Source: Botryosphaeria dothidea
Taxonomy: Eukaryota > Ascomycota > Dothideomycetes > Botryosphaeriales > Botryosphaeriaceae
Direction: 5' to 3'
Length of the DNA stretch: 64,000 bases
Assembly: GCA_011503125.2 (NCBI GenBank)
Contig: WWBZ02000010.1
Coordinates: 1-64,000, forward strand
Notes under the pieces: model-generated
What the model saw: only the letters and a program-made list of their open reading frames with translations
Databases searched by the model: none
Told to the model about the DNA's origin: nothing
Shown here: piece by piece, positions 10,301-22,800 of the stretch
Layout: each line of letters begins with the position of its first letter
Numbering within the stretch: position 1 is the stretch's first letter
Made by a program: the position numbers and the translations under genes

Positions 10301-13300
10301 GCGCGTATAAAATTAAGGAAACTTATCTTATTATATATGCTATAGTAGTTAGTAGTAATATACGTTCTCTTATCGATAATAGAAGCTAAGCTAAGCTTAT
10401 TAATACCTTCTTTATTCGCGCGTATAAGATAATAAAGATCCCTCTTATTAAACGGATTACTATAACTTTAGAAGACGGAACATTCTTCTAATATATTACC
10501 TATACCTTTCTAGTCGATATTAATATTAGTTCTTATAAGAAATAACTTCTCTACTATATTACTAACCTAGGAGACTATCTACTAATCCTTAGAGACGGAT
10601 AGTTACGTACTTATAACCCGTATATCGACTAGGATAAGCGGTTAGTTAAGTTTTATAAGCCTTAGTACTTTAAGGCTAGCTATCTTACTATAAAACCTTA
10701 TACTAAATACGCTATTAGGTGCCGACCTAAATAGAAGATAGAGAAATCCTAACTAGATATTTAACTATATTCTATATCTATACTCTTCTACTTAGTATTA
10801 CTTCCTAAATATAAAGAATACTACTACACGCCTACGGAACCTACTATAAATACTAACGTAGCTATAACTAGAGAAGACGACTTTTAGAAGTTTATAAATA
10901 GAAAGAAAATATATAGACGAGAAGAACGCCTTACCCGGCTACTAAAGGAATACTACTAGATTAAAGAACTCTAGGATAAGATAGAAGCGGATATACTCCC
11001 TCCTTACTAGAAAGAAGACTATAAAATTAAGCTTAAATCTAACTATAAACCTCCTTATATAAAAAGCTACCGTCTAATATCTTAATAAGAAAACGAAGCG
11101 GTTAAGAAATATATTAACGAACATCTCGGAAAAGGGTTTATTCGCCCTAGCTCTTCGGACTATACCGCACCTCTACTTATTATTAGAAAGCTAGGAGGAG
11201 GACTTAGGGTCTATATTAACTATAGAGCCCTAAACGCTATTACTAAGAAGAACCGATACCTAATCCTATATATTAATAAAACCCTTGCCTAGCTTAGTAA
11301 GGCTAAGATCTTTATAAAACTCGACGTTGTCTATATCTTTAACCGGATCCGAATTAAGGAAGGCTATAAGTATCTTACCGCTTTCAACACTCGCTTTAGT
11401 TAGTACGAATACCTAGTTATATCCTTTAGGCTCTGCAATGCGCTAGGCACCTTTTAGAGCTACATTAATAATTCTATACTCGAATACCTAGATAAGTTTT
11501 GCACAGCGTACCTAGATAATATCCTTATCTATAGTAAAAAGGAGGATAAACACGCTAAAAATATTAATAAAGTCCTCTAACGACTAAAGGACCGTGGTCT
11601 CTAACTCGACCTTAATAAATGCGAATTTAATATTAGATCAGTTAAGTACCTCGGCCTTATTATTAGCACAAACGGAATTGAAATGGACCTAGAAAAAGTC
11701 TCTGCTATTATTAACTGGGAGGCACCGACGTTAGTTAAGGGTATACAAGCCTTCCTTAGCTTTGCAAACTTCTACCGCCGCTTTATTAAGAACTTCTCCT
11801 ATATAGCACGCCCTCTTACTAAGATGATAAAAGAAGAACAATTTATAACTAGGAATGGAAAACGCAAGATGAAATACTAGGAGTTCACATGGGATAACAA
11901 GAAACAAGCCGCCTTTAACTAACTACAAGCTACATTTACCTCCGCACCCATCCTTATATATTTCGACCCTAAAAAGGAAATATAGGTTGAAACGGATGCC
12001 TTAGACTTTGTTAGTGTAGGTATCCTATCGCAGATGCACGACGGAGTACTTAAACCAGTTGCATACTTTTCTAAGAAAATGTCCTTAACTAAGTATAACT
12101 ATATAATCTACGATAAAGAGCTACTTGCTATTATTCGCTCCTTTAAGACTTAGGAACTAGAACTTATAAGCACTTCTATAGACAAGCCCATCAAGGTGCT
12201 TACGGATTATAAGAACCTAGAGTATTTTATAACAACTAAGCAGCTGACTAGCCGCCAAGCCCGCTGGGCTAAATTTCTATCCGCCTTCAACTTTATTATC
12301 TCCTACCGGCCAGGCAAATAAGAAGAGAAGCCAGACTTACTTATAAGGAGAACGCAGGACTTACCGCAAGGAATTAACGACCTAAGGAAGCAACACCGGT
12401 TCCAACAACTACTTCGGGACTTAAACCTAGAACCTAATATAAAGATCGCTGTTAATTCTATTCTCTTTGCTACTAATAACCTAGAGGAGGAGGAGTTAGA
12501 CTCTTAAGAGCCGGAAGATAACCAGACCTAGGAAACCTAGGAAGCCTAGGAAACCTAGGAAGCTAGATAAAAAGACCTCGATATACTTATTAGCGAAGCC
12601 TACGAGGAGGATAGAGCAATCTAGGACCTCCGTAGAAGCATTAATACTAGAGATAGACGTGTACTAAGCTACTTAATTAGGAAGGGCTATAAGAAAAATA
12701 TTTAGGACTTCTTAGTAAAAGATGGTTAGGTATAGCTAAAAGACGCGCTTATTATCCTAGACTACTAACTACTACGCCTACGCCTCCTATAGGATTACTA
12801 CGAAAAACTACTTATAGGATACCTAGAACCTAAAGCTATATATAGGAAGCTTATAGAAAACTACTAGTAGGCTAAATAAAGGGAAGACGTTACTCGTTTC
12901 TATAAGAACTATTACTACTACCGCCGCTATAAGCTATACTTAGAGTAAAAGCAAGGACTACTTAAACCGCTACCTATTCCCTAATAGAAGTAGCTCTACG
13001 TAACCCTAGACTTTATAGAAAAACTGCCGCTATACACTAGGAAGAATTAGGAATACCAACACTATCTAGTTATTATAGACCGTTTAACTAAAGGAAAGAT
13101 CTACGAGCTAATAATAATACTAGGTGCTAAAGAAACCGTAGAGGCTCTAAACCGCCGCCTCTTTTATATACGAGGTTTTCTAATAGATATTATCTCCGAC
13201 CAAGGCAGCGCTATAGACTCCTATATCTATAGAAGAATTATAGAACGATATAACGTAAAGGTTAAAATATTAACTACCTTTTATCCCTAGACTAACGGCT

Positions 13301-14150
13301 AGAGCGAGAGCTCTATTAAAGGTCTTAAAAAGTACCTCCGGATGTATATTAACTACGCGCAAAATAACTAGGTCGACTTTCTACCTAAAGCTAAATTTAT
13401 AGCTAATACGCATATTAGCGTATTAACTAGCATATCGCTATTCTTCGCCGATAACGGATTCTATCTACGTACTAGCTTAGAGCCTATAAAAATCTACTAG
13501 GGTACTAGAAAAGTAGAAGTAATTAGGGCAGACCGGTTAGTTAAAAGATTAAATGCTATAAGAAGCTTCCTCTAAGAATAACTAGCCTAGATATAAGAAG
13601 AATAAGCCCGCTACGTAGATAAATTCCGCTAGCTATACCCTACTTTCCGTATAGGCGATAAAGTATTTATTAACGCCTAAGACTTTAACCTAGGACGGAA
13701 TAGTAAGTCTCTCTTACTAAAGAACCTTAGTCCGTAGGAAATTACTAGGTTAATTAACGGCAAAGCATACGAAGTTGCTATACCTCCTTATATATAAGAG
13801 AAAGAAATCTTCTCTATATTCTACCCCTAGAAGCTATACCTTACCCTAGATAACCTATACCCGGGTTAGGTCTAGAAGCCTAGCCTAGTATATATAATCT
13901 TTAATAAGGACGAGAATAAAACTTATAAGAAGTAGGAAGTACTAGAGGTAGTAAACTACCGAAACTTAAGATATAGAGTATAGTATAAGGTTACCTTTAT
14001 AGATAACTAGGACGAGTAAAACTCTAATCTCCTATAGTAATACTAGGGTAACTATAAGAATACTTCTAATAAAATCCGTAAATACTACGTATACTATAAG
14101 GACGCGCCCGAGCTACCTAAATTTTTTAAGAAGCTTAGTAGACCTCGCTT
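10301..14150 (+). pseudogene. Gypsy-A1 pol remnant (RT, RNase H, integrase)
   Basis: RT from about 11090 to 11820: EHLGKGFIRPS, then GGGLRVYINYRALN. The active site reads YLDN near 11512-11523 (YLDD expected; Asp lost by TG-to-TA change). RNase H starts near 11980 (ETDALDF), continues AYFSKK and YDKELLAI, then TDYKNLEYF near 12205. A Gln/Glu/Thr-rich linker with tandem repeats of about 17 bp is at 12520-12570. Integrase: IIDRLTK near 13073, SDQGSAID near 13196, NGQSESSIKGL near 13295, giving the D-D-E triad. A chromodomain-like tail lies at about 13930-14110. One longer open stretch, 11683-11880, survives because RIP is light there. Confidence 0.85.
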
Positions 14151-14167
14151 AGAGAAGGGGGGAATAG

Positions 14168-14399
14168 TATTAGGCCTCTTAAGCGCTACTACCCTAGGTA
14201 ACTAGATAGATACTTAATAGTAACTAGAGGCCCTAGCTTTACTAAGAATAACTCGGTTAGATACTAGGGCACGGGCCTAGCGCTAAGCGACTAGGTATAT
14301 TTACCCTTCGCCCTCTCTTTCTAAACTCTCTTTCCTTTCTCCTTATATATAAATTTTTAGTTAAAAGTAATACTATTATTTCGGCTTTGCTATCTTATA
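14168..14399 (+). repeat. Gypsy-A1 3' LTR
   Basis: The 232-bp partner of the LTR at 8018-8249. It is followed directly by TSD AACGT and resumption of Gypsy-A2 gag. Confidence 0.92.
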
Positions 14400-15739
14400 A
14401 ACGTTAACTAAGAAAGAAAACTATTATCTTATAGCGAACTCTTTCTTATTAGGGCTTACGTAAGATACTTATAGAAGATATTAATAAGCTTATCTCTACT
14501 AATATCTATACTTTCGTTAACTTTAAAGATAATATAATCTTTAAGCTTAAAGTCGAAGAGAACTTCTTTAAAGAAAATTAGAAGCTAATAATTCGCTATA
14601 TCTACTCTCGCCTTACTAATTTAATTACTACTATAATACGCCCGTATATTAGTAGCTACTAGATAGCCCTAAATTTCTTAGAAAAGTTAGAAAAGATATA
14701 TAGAATAGATATCGTAAAGAAAAAAGCTACTAATAACCTTATCTTTACTAGATAAAGCGAGAAAAAGACGGTAGACTTCTACTACGCCCGCCTATATATA
14801 CTCTAGTCTTTTACTAATTCTACTAAAGAAGAGAAGATCGATAAAATATAGAATAGTATTTCTATTAGCTTAGCCCTCTTAGTAGCTACTCTTATCTTTA
14901 TCTCTCTCGAATAGCTACTCGAAACTCTTCGTAAGGCCGAATATCGTCGTTAAGAGATTAAGTCTATAAATATCTATTCTAATAAAAGAATAAATAATAG
15001 TAATAATCCTAAAAGAAATCGTACTAAGCCTATCTATAACTAGAAACCTACTTAAAATAATCTTAGCCGCTAGAGTAGAACTAGAAGCGGTAATATAAAC
15101 TAAAATAGCTAATAGAGCCGTATATCTACTACTACTAAACTAAGAGACTAGGTTAGACTATAGTATAAGTCTAAGCTAAAACTCTTAAAGCTATTAAACG
15201 AGAAACGCCTTATAATAACGAGGTAAGAACGCTACCGTAGCTATAGAGGCTTAGACTACTTTATATCTAATACCTACTATTCTAATAATAACTACGCTAG
15301 ATTTACGTATATCTAGAGTATTAAGAAACTCGACTCTAATAGCGAGTCGGAAAACTTCTAGTTCTAGAAGTAAATCGTCTTCTAGAACTATATAAGTAGA
15401 AAAAGCTAGGCGAGTAGCTAGCTAGTCGTAGTTAGAAAGAGATAAAGGTATTAAACTTCGTAGTAAATAATCGCGCGTATAAAATTAAGGAAATCTATTT
15501 TATTATATATACTATAGTAGCTAGTAGTAATATACGTTCTCTTATCGATAATAGAAGCTAAGCTAAGCTTATTAATACCTTCTTTATTCGCGTATATAAG
15601 ATAATAAAAATCTCTCTTATTAAACGGATTACTATAACTTTAGAAGATAGAATATTCTCTTAATATATTACCTACGTCTCTCTAGTCGATATTAATATTA
15701 GTTCTTATAAAGAATAACTTCTTTACTATATTACTAACC
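14400..15739 (+). mobile_element. Gypsy-A2 segment 2 (gag and start of pol)
   Basis: Colinear with 9230-10565 of Gypsy-A1, including the broken gag knuckle near 15240. It is interrupted at 15739 by LINE-C, whose 14-bp TSD is CTATATTACTAACC (15726-15739 and 17756-17769). RIP-saturated, no usable ORF. Confidence 0.9.
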
Positions 15740-17514
15740 GGCCGATTGCCCTACTTAATACGCTAGGGAAGCTACTTAAGAGGATTATAGCAGATAGAAT
15801 CTCCCAGGCTACTAAAGCATACGGCCTGCTCCCTAATACACAGATGGGAGCTAGGAGAAACAGGTCCGCAGTAGCAGCTCTCGACCTGCTCACAGAACAG
15901 ATCTATACTGTCTGGGCACAAGATCCAGGGCTGGTAGCTTTAGTCCTTAGCCTGGATATCTCGGGAGCATATAACCACGTATCTTATAGAAGGCTTCTCT
16001 ACAATATAAGGATGGCAAAACTCCCAGAATGGGTAGAAAGATTCACTCGATCCTTTCTACAGGACCGTACCACTCAGCTATCCTTCGGAGACTTTACCAG
16101 TCCACCAATCCAGACCTTAACCGGGATTCCCTAGGGATCCTCACTATCTCCGATCCTCTACCTATTCTTTGCCTCTAACCTACTTACACAGCTACGCAGG
16201 GGCAATACCTTCCCCCTTGAATTCGTCGATGATACTAATATTCTAACCTTTAGTAGATCTATAGAACAAAACTGTAGGACACTAGAGGGCGTACATCAAA
16301 TTTGCGAGCGCTGGGCAGCTACCTACGGGTTAGCTTTCTCGCCTGACAAGTATCACCTCATTCATTTTATAAGAAAACCAAGAAGATTTAATATGGCAGC
16401 AGAGATCCGTATCCCTGGATTTGCTGGATGCCTAGAGCCTACAATCAAGATTCTAGGAGTCCACGTAGACAACAAGCTTAGATGGGGACCCCACATTAGG
16501 GAAACAGGAGCCAAGGCAATCAAATAGTGCACATCTCTCTCTAGACTCGCAGCATCCACCTGGGGAGCTTCATTTACTAAAGCCCGCCATATCTATATGG
16601 CTGTGGTGAGACCAGTTATGACCTACGGCTGTGGGGTATAGCACGTCCTAGAGGGAACCCCAGGGTGGAGAAAGATAGCCACCCAGCCACTGCAGAAGAT
16701 CCAAAACCAGTGCCTACGCACTATCTCAGGGGCATATAAGTCAACCAGCACACAAACTTTAGAGCACGAGACGGGGATTTCCCCACTCTCACTCTACCTG
16801 GACGAACTGGCGCTGGCCCAGACTATTAGATCTAGGGATGGCCTAGTAGCAATGGTGGTAGAGGACACTTGCTAGAGCATTAAAGAGATAGCCCGGGCCA
16901 TACTAGGCACCAGAGGCACAGCCGGCCCAGCCAGAAGAACTCTGCTTAGAGAAAGAGCAACAGCCCTCCTTAACTACTGCCCCCCTACCTACTAGAGTCT
17001 TCCGGAGCGAATAAGACTACGCATAGCATATAGGAACAAGTGGAAGAAGAGATGGACAAAGTTTACCAGCCAAGGAAGGCAAGATAAGCCAGTAGCCCAA
17101 AGCACATAGTGGAACCCAAAGATTCGACAAATTCACAGCGAACTGTCTAAGCCACAGAGCACACTCGCCACTCTACTGCGTACTGAGCATATTGGACTGG
17201 AGGACTTCCTCTCTAGGCGCAAGGTGCCAGGACACCCTAGCCCTGCCTGTCCATGCGGCTGGCATAGATAAACCCTAAAGCACATCCTCCTCTTCTGCCC
17301 CCACTTCCAACAGGGCAGGGCACAGATGCTCCAAAGGGCAGGGACTACGGACTACTATTCCCTCCTCTTAACGAAGAAGGGAATCAAAGCAGCAACAGAC
17401 TGGTTCTTACGCCTAGGGCTGCTTAAGCAATTCAGCCTGGCAAGGGAACTAATCCAGGAGGACAACCAGGAAGAGGAACCAGGAGGACCACTAGGACCAC
17501 CAGGATCCGGATAA
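15740..17514 (+). pseudogene. LINE-C ORF2 fragment: reverse transcriptase and C-terminal Cys/His domain
   Basis: An open frame interrupted by only a few TAGs. It begins at RPIALLNTLGK of the RT. SLDISGAYNHVS is near 15955 and TGIP-stop-GSSLSP is at 16122-16155, where TAG replaces the conserved Gln of the RT PQGS motif. The catalytic FVDD is near 16225. The thumb and connection follow, then a terminal CPCGW...H motif near 17250 and TAA at 17512-17514. The C-terminus is Pro/Gly-rich. No RNase H domain is present. The longest clean stretch is 15844-16134. The N-terminal endonuclease and ORF1 are missing. Confidence 0.88.
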
Positions 17515-17755
17515 CTACGAGGACAAGGACTGAAGGGATAGGTCTAGTAGGTGAATATAGGGCTGCCATAGCAGCCGCTACTAGTAAGAAGGAAAAATAA
17601 GAACTAGTATAGGATAGCATGCCCAGAGAGAGAGGAGGGGTTTTTGCCAGGCGAAAAGGTTTTCCCCCTCGTGTAAAATAACTATAGATAGCCAGCCCCG
17701 CATGGACCCGTAAGGGAGCTATATCGGGAAGAAATGAATTTATCTATCTATCTAT
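15740..17755 (+). mobile_element. LINE-C: young 5'-truncated Tad-like LINE
   Basis: Flanked by a 14-bp TSD in Gypsy-A2 and ending in TTTATCTATCTATCTATCTA. It matches the 3' portions of LINE-A and LINE-B but keeps most CpA/TpG, so it inserted late and saw little RIP. It begins inside the RT domain, the usual result of incomplete target-primed reverse transcription. It is the best template here for reading the degraded copies. Confidence 0.93.
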
Positions 17756-18746
17756 CTATATTACTAACCTAAAAGACTATCTACTAATTCTTAGAGACGG
17801 ATAGTTACGTACTTATAACCCGTATATTAACTAGAATAAGCGGTTAGTTAAGTTTTATAAGCCTTAGTACTTTAAAGCTAGCTACCTTACTATAAAACCT
17901 TATATCGAATATACTATTAGGTACCGACCTAAATAGAAGATAGAGAAATTCTAACTAGATATTTAACTATATTCTATATCTATACTCTTCTACTTAGTAT
18001 TACTTCCTAGATATAAAGAATACTACTATACGCCTACGAAACCTACTATAAATACTAGCGTAGCTATAACTAGAGAAGACGACTTTTAGAAGTTTATAAA
18101 TAGAAAGAAAATATATAGACGAGAAGAACGTCTTACTCGGCTACCGAAGAAATACTACTAGATTAAAGAACTCTAGAATAAGATAGAAGCGAATATACTT
18201 TCTTCTTACTAGAAAGAAGACTATAAAATTAAGCTTAAACCTAACTACGAACCTCCTTATATAAAAAGCTACCGTCTAATATCTTAATAAGAAAACGAAG
18301 CGGTTAAGAAATATATTAACGAATATCTCGGAAAAGGGTTTATTCGCCCTAGCTCTTCGGACTATACTATACCTCTACTTATTATTAGAAAGCTAGAAGA
18401 AGAACTTAGGGTCTATATTAACTATAGAGCCCTAAACGCTATTACTAAGAAGAACCGATATCTAATTCTATATATTAATAAAACTCTTACCTAGCTTAGT
18501 AAGACTAAGATCTTTATAAAACTCGACGTTATCTATATCTTTAATCGGATCCGAATTAAGAAAGGCTATAAGTATCTTACCGCTTTTAATACTCGCTTTA
18601 GTTAGTACGAATACTTAGTTATACTCTTTAGGCTCTATAATACGCTAGGCATCTTTTAGAGCTATATTAATAATTCTATACTCGAATACCTAGATAAGTT
18701 TTATATAGCGTACCTAGATAATATCCTTATCTATAGTAAAAAGAAG
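17756..18746 (+). mobile_element. Gypsy-A2 segment 3 (pol: protease to RT)
   Basis: Colinear with about 10552-11530 of Gypsy-A1, covering the protease-RT linker and the RT up to the active site region near 18712. It is more heavily RIP-mutated than the same part of Gypsy-A1. It ends at a 16-bp TSD (CTATAGTAAAAAGAAG, 18731-18746 and 19279-19294) made by LINE-D. Confidence 0.88.
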
Positions 18747-19278
18747 ATACTAGAATATTCTAGCTCTATCTATCTATACGACTAGTATAAATAAACTCTA
18801 AAGTATATTCTTCTCTTCTACCCCTACTTCTAATAGAGTAGAATATAAATACTCTAAAGGGTAGGGACTACGGACTATAATTTTCTTCTCTTAACGAAAA
18901 AGAAGATTAAAGTAGTAATAAACTAGTTCTTATACCTAGGGCTACTTAAGTAATTTAGTTTAGTAAGAAAACTAATCTAGAAGGATAACTAGGAAGAGGA
19001 ACTAGGAGGACTACTAGGACTACTAGAACCCGGATAACTACGAAAATAAAAACTAAAGAAATAGATCTAGTAGGTAAATATAGGGCTACTATAGTAGCCG
19101 CTACTAGTAAGAAGAAAGAATAAGAACTAGTATAGAATAGTATACCTAGAGAGAGAGAAGGGGTTTTTACTAGGCGAAAAGGTTTTCCTTCTCGTATAAA
19201 ATAACTATAAATAGCTAGCCCCGTATAAACCCGTAAGGGAGCTATATCGGGAAGAAATAAATTTATCTATCTATCTAT
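18747..19278 (+). mobile_element. LINE-D: strongly 5'-truncated LINE copy
   Basis: About 530 bp matching only the last part of LINE-C (from about 17223) and ending in (TCTA)n. The exact 16-bp TSD on both sides proves independent retrotransposition into Gypsy-A2. RIP-mutated. Confidence 0.92.
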
Positions 19279-19892
19279 CTATAGTAAAAAGAAGAATAAA
19301 TACGCTAAAAATATTAATAAAGTCCTCTAACGACTAAAGGACCGTAGTCTCTAACTCGACCTTAATAAATACGAATTTAATATTAGATTAGTTAAGTACC
19401 TCGGCCTTATTATTAGTATAAATAAAATTAAAATAGACTTAGAAAAAGTCTCTACTATTATTAACTAAGAGGTACCGACGTTAGTTAAGAATATATAAGC
19501 CTTTCTTAGCTTTATAAACTTCTACCGCCGCTTTATTAAGAACTTCTCCTATATAGTACGCCCCCTTACTAAGATAATAAAAGAAGAATAATTTATAACT
19601 AGGAATAGAAAACGTAAGATAAGATACTAGGAGTTTATATAGAATAATAAGAAATAAGCCGCCTTTAACTAACTATAAGCTATATTTACCTCCGTATCTA
19701 TTCTTATATATTTTAACCCTAAAAAGAAAATATAGGTTAAAATAAATATCTTAGACTTTATTAGTATAGATATTCTATTATAGATATACGACGGAGTACT
19801 TAAACTAGTTATATACTTTTCTAAGAAAATATTCTTAACTAAGTATAACTATATAATCTACGATAAAGAGCTACTTACTATTATTCGCTCTT
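19279..19892 (+). mobile_element. Gypsy-A2 segment 4 (RT/RNase H)
   Basis: Colinear with about 11533-12146 of Gypsy-A1 (end of RT into RNase H, YDKELL near 19860). It stops at a 15-bp TSD CTATTATTCGCTCTT (19878-19892, 25272-25286) created by LINE-B. Confidence 0.88.
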
Positions 19893-22800
19893 AAAAAATA
19901 TAACTATACTAAAAAATCGATTCTAAGCTACGGCGCCGGGAGAGGACCCTAGGAACTCTTCTAGGCTTCGCGAGTTCTAAAATAGTACTTAAGATAACTA
20001 TAGCCGCGAAATAGTTAATATAGAGAATATAGAAAGAGGCGAATAGCCTCCCCTAGTAACTACCTCTATCTAGCCCTAATATACCCCTAAGAAACCGTAG
20101 AGTATCTAGTATAGCGTAGAATACGTTAAGAGAGCCTTAAAAATAGTAGATATCCTTCTCTAAGCCCTATAAATATCCGCTAGCCTCTCTTTAGTCCTCT
20201 CTAGCTAGGTAAAAAATTTTCTCGATATTACTAAGATAATCTTCTAGGATTATATTACTATCTACTAGGAGGTAACTACTAAGAAGCTAGGCCTTAAAAA
20301 TATTCTTAAAGAGGTCTAATAGGTCTAAAAGATAGTTAACCGTATCTAGACTACCTCTATATCTATATCTAATACTCGTAGCTAGGTATAAATTATAGCC
20401 TAAGTAGCCCCGAAGCCCTCTACCCCCCTAGCTACTACTAAACTTACTCTCTACCTCCTAGAGATAGTAAATAGATAAGAAATAGCTAAGCTCTTAAATA
20501 AGGTAATTATTAGAAAGATTTAGGTAGGAAAAAGCTAGGCGTGTAAGAAAGTACTTACTACTAAGAAGCTTCCTAATAGAGACGTTAAGATCTTTATACC
20601 GGATAAAGTAACTAGAATAGCCCTTCTCTAGGACTAGGAATAGACTATAGAACTAGAAAAAGAAGTTAAACCTAACTAGCAGCTATACTTAGTACTAGTA
20701 TATAACGTTTCTCGAGAAGAAATCGATACTATAGATTCCTAAGCTATCTAAACTATCTAGGAGTAGAACCTATCTCTATACCTAGAACTACGTATTAGTA
20801 AGCTAGCCTAGCTAAAAAGGAAGCTTCTAGAGAGAAAAACTTACTCGGCTATTATCCTTAGTACTATAAACTCCGAAACCGCTAACTAGATTATTAATAA
20901 GGGGCTTATTATTAACTTTACTATCTATATAGCGTAGTACTATAACGTAGTCTTTATAGTAATCTAGTATTTTAAGTACTAGGCCTACGGTTATATTACT
21001 AACTATTATAAAAAGAAGGAAAAGTATAAATAGTATAGTAAGATATATAATACTAGGGACTATCCTAAGAAAAGTATATAGTATATAAACTACTCTTAAA
21101 GGTATATAGCCTAGAGTAACTTCTACCTAGTACGTAGAGCCTACTATACTAAGGCCGCCTAGGCCCGTCTAGTAGTACTAGAAAGATACCGGGAAGAATC
21201 TCTAATAACTAAAATATAGCCTTAAACTAACTAGTTAACCGTTAGACTAAGGAAGAGAATTAGAGAGGAGGAGCCGGTTAAGAGGGAACTAGGCAGGCTA
21301 AGAGACTTAAGCCGCCCCCCGCCTCCTAACTAAATAAGGTTTACCGGACTTAATAGCTTATAACACGCCTTAGAGGAGCCCGCGGGAACTTCCTCCTTAT
21401 AGCCTATACTACTAGCCCTCTCGTAGCCGGACCTAAAGATAGAAGGAAGTTAATATTAGATATAGGCTCTCTCTCTATTATATAGTATAACGTCTATAAG
21501 AGTAAGAATAGAGTAATACTCCCGCTCTTTAAGGAAGTAGACCTAAAGATCTACTATATCCTAGCTATCTAGAAACCTTAGAGGAACCCGAGAGTTAAGA
21601 TAATAGTAAGATACTCTACCTACTATATAGTTTTTCCCTAGAAGAGAGTAGTAAGAACCTACTTCTTTATAAGTAAGACTATTAGCCCCGACTCCTAGTA
21701 AGTAATAGTTTATTTACTAGATCTTATTATACTATCCCTTATTACTAGAATATATATAATCTATATCTATAACTACTATAATCCCCCGCTAGCCTCTTAT
21801 ACTAGTATAGCGCTAGAAACTCTATCTCTTCTACCGAAAGTTCTTAGAAAACTAGAGAAATATATTCTTCTAGGAGACTTTAACCTCTACTATCCTATCT
21901 AGAAAGATATAATCTCTCTAATATACTATATCCTAGCGGATAATCTAATTAAGATAGCTATCGTAGCTAATCTTAACCTAGCCCTTCTAAGGGATACTAT
22001 TACTAGACGAGATAGTAGTAGCGAGAGTACTCTAGATCTTATCTTTATATTACGGTAGCTAAAGAAGAGAATCTTTAGCTATAAAGTTAGCTAGAAGCTC
22101 GAATTATTATAAGATAGTAAAGCCGAAATAATAGTATTACTTTTAACTAAAAATCTATATATAAGAAGAAAGAAAAGAGAGTCTAGAAAGAGAGGGCGAA
22201 GGGTAAATATACCTAGTCGCTTAGTACTAGGCCCGTACCCTAATATCTAACCGAGTTATTCTTAGTAAAGCTAGGGCCTCTAGTTACTATTAAGTATCTA
22301 TCTAGTTATCTAGAGTAGTAGCGCTTAAGAGGCCTAATAATTATCCTCTAACTACCTACCTATTCTTACTATATTTAATTTTTCTTCTACCTCCGTAGAA
22401 CTACGCCTCCTAAGACTCTAGTAGAAGAAAGTAGACTAGAAGAGAACTAATAATATACTCTAATTAAAGCTCGAATATCTTAAAGTAGCCCCTCTTAATA
22501 CTAAAGTAGATCTAAATTACTTTACTATACTACTCTAGGAGGCTATCTAAAGAATAATCTAGAAGACTATTCTAGTAGCGAGATCCTCGCTCTAGACCTC
22601 TATATAATAGATAAAGGAGTATTCGGACCTAGTATACTAGGCTAGAGTAGCTAGAAAGAAGTAGACGGCTATAGGAAGGAAGAAGGACTAGATAGTATAC
22701 TAAACTATTACTAATAGTAAGAAGAGGTAGATTAGAAGAGATAGAATAAAAGTATAGCGTAGAATAGTAGCTAAGATTACTTCGGACCTATCTATACTCT

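Larger units (their letters stand above)
8018..14399 (+). mobile_element. Gypsy-A1: complete Ty3/gypsy retrotransposon, RIP-degraded
   Basis: A full element of 6382 bp with two 232-bp LTRs (8018-8249, 14168-14399), a polypurine tract just before the 3' LTR (14150-14167, AGAAGGGGGG core), and a 5-bp TSD AACGT (8013-8017, 14400-14404). It lies in the gag of its sister copy Gypsy-A2, in the same orientation. The order protease, reverse transcriptase, RNase H, integrase is that of Ty3/gypsy, not copia. Most of it lacks CpA/TpG, but about 11400-12480 keeps many, so RIP was uneven. Confidence 0.93.
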
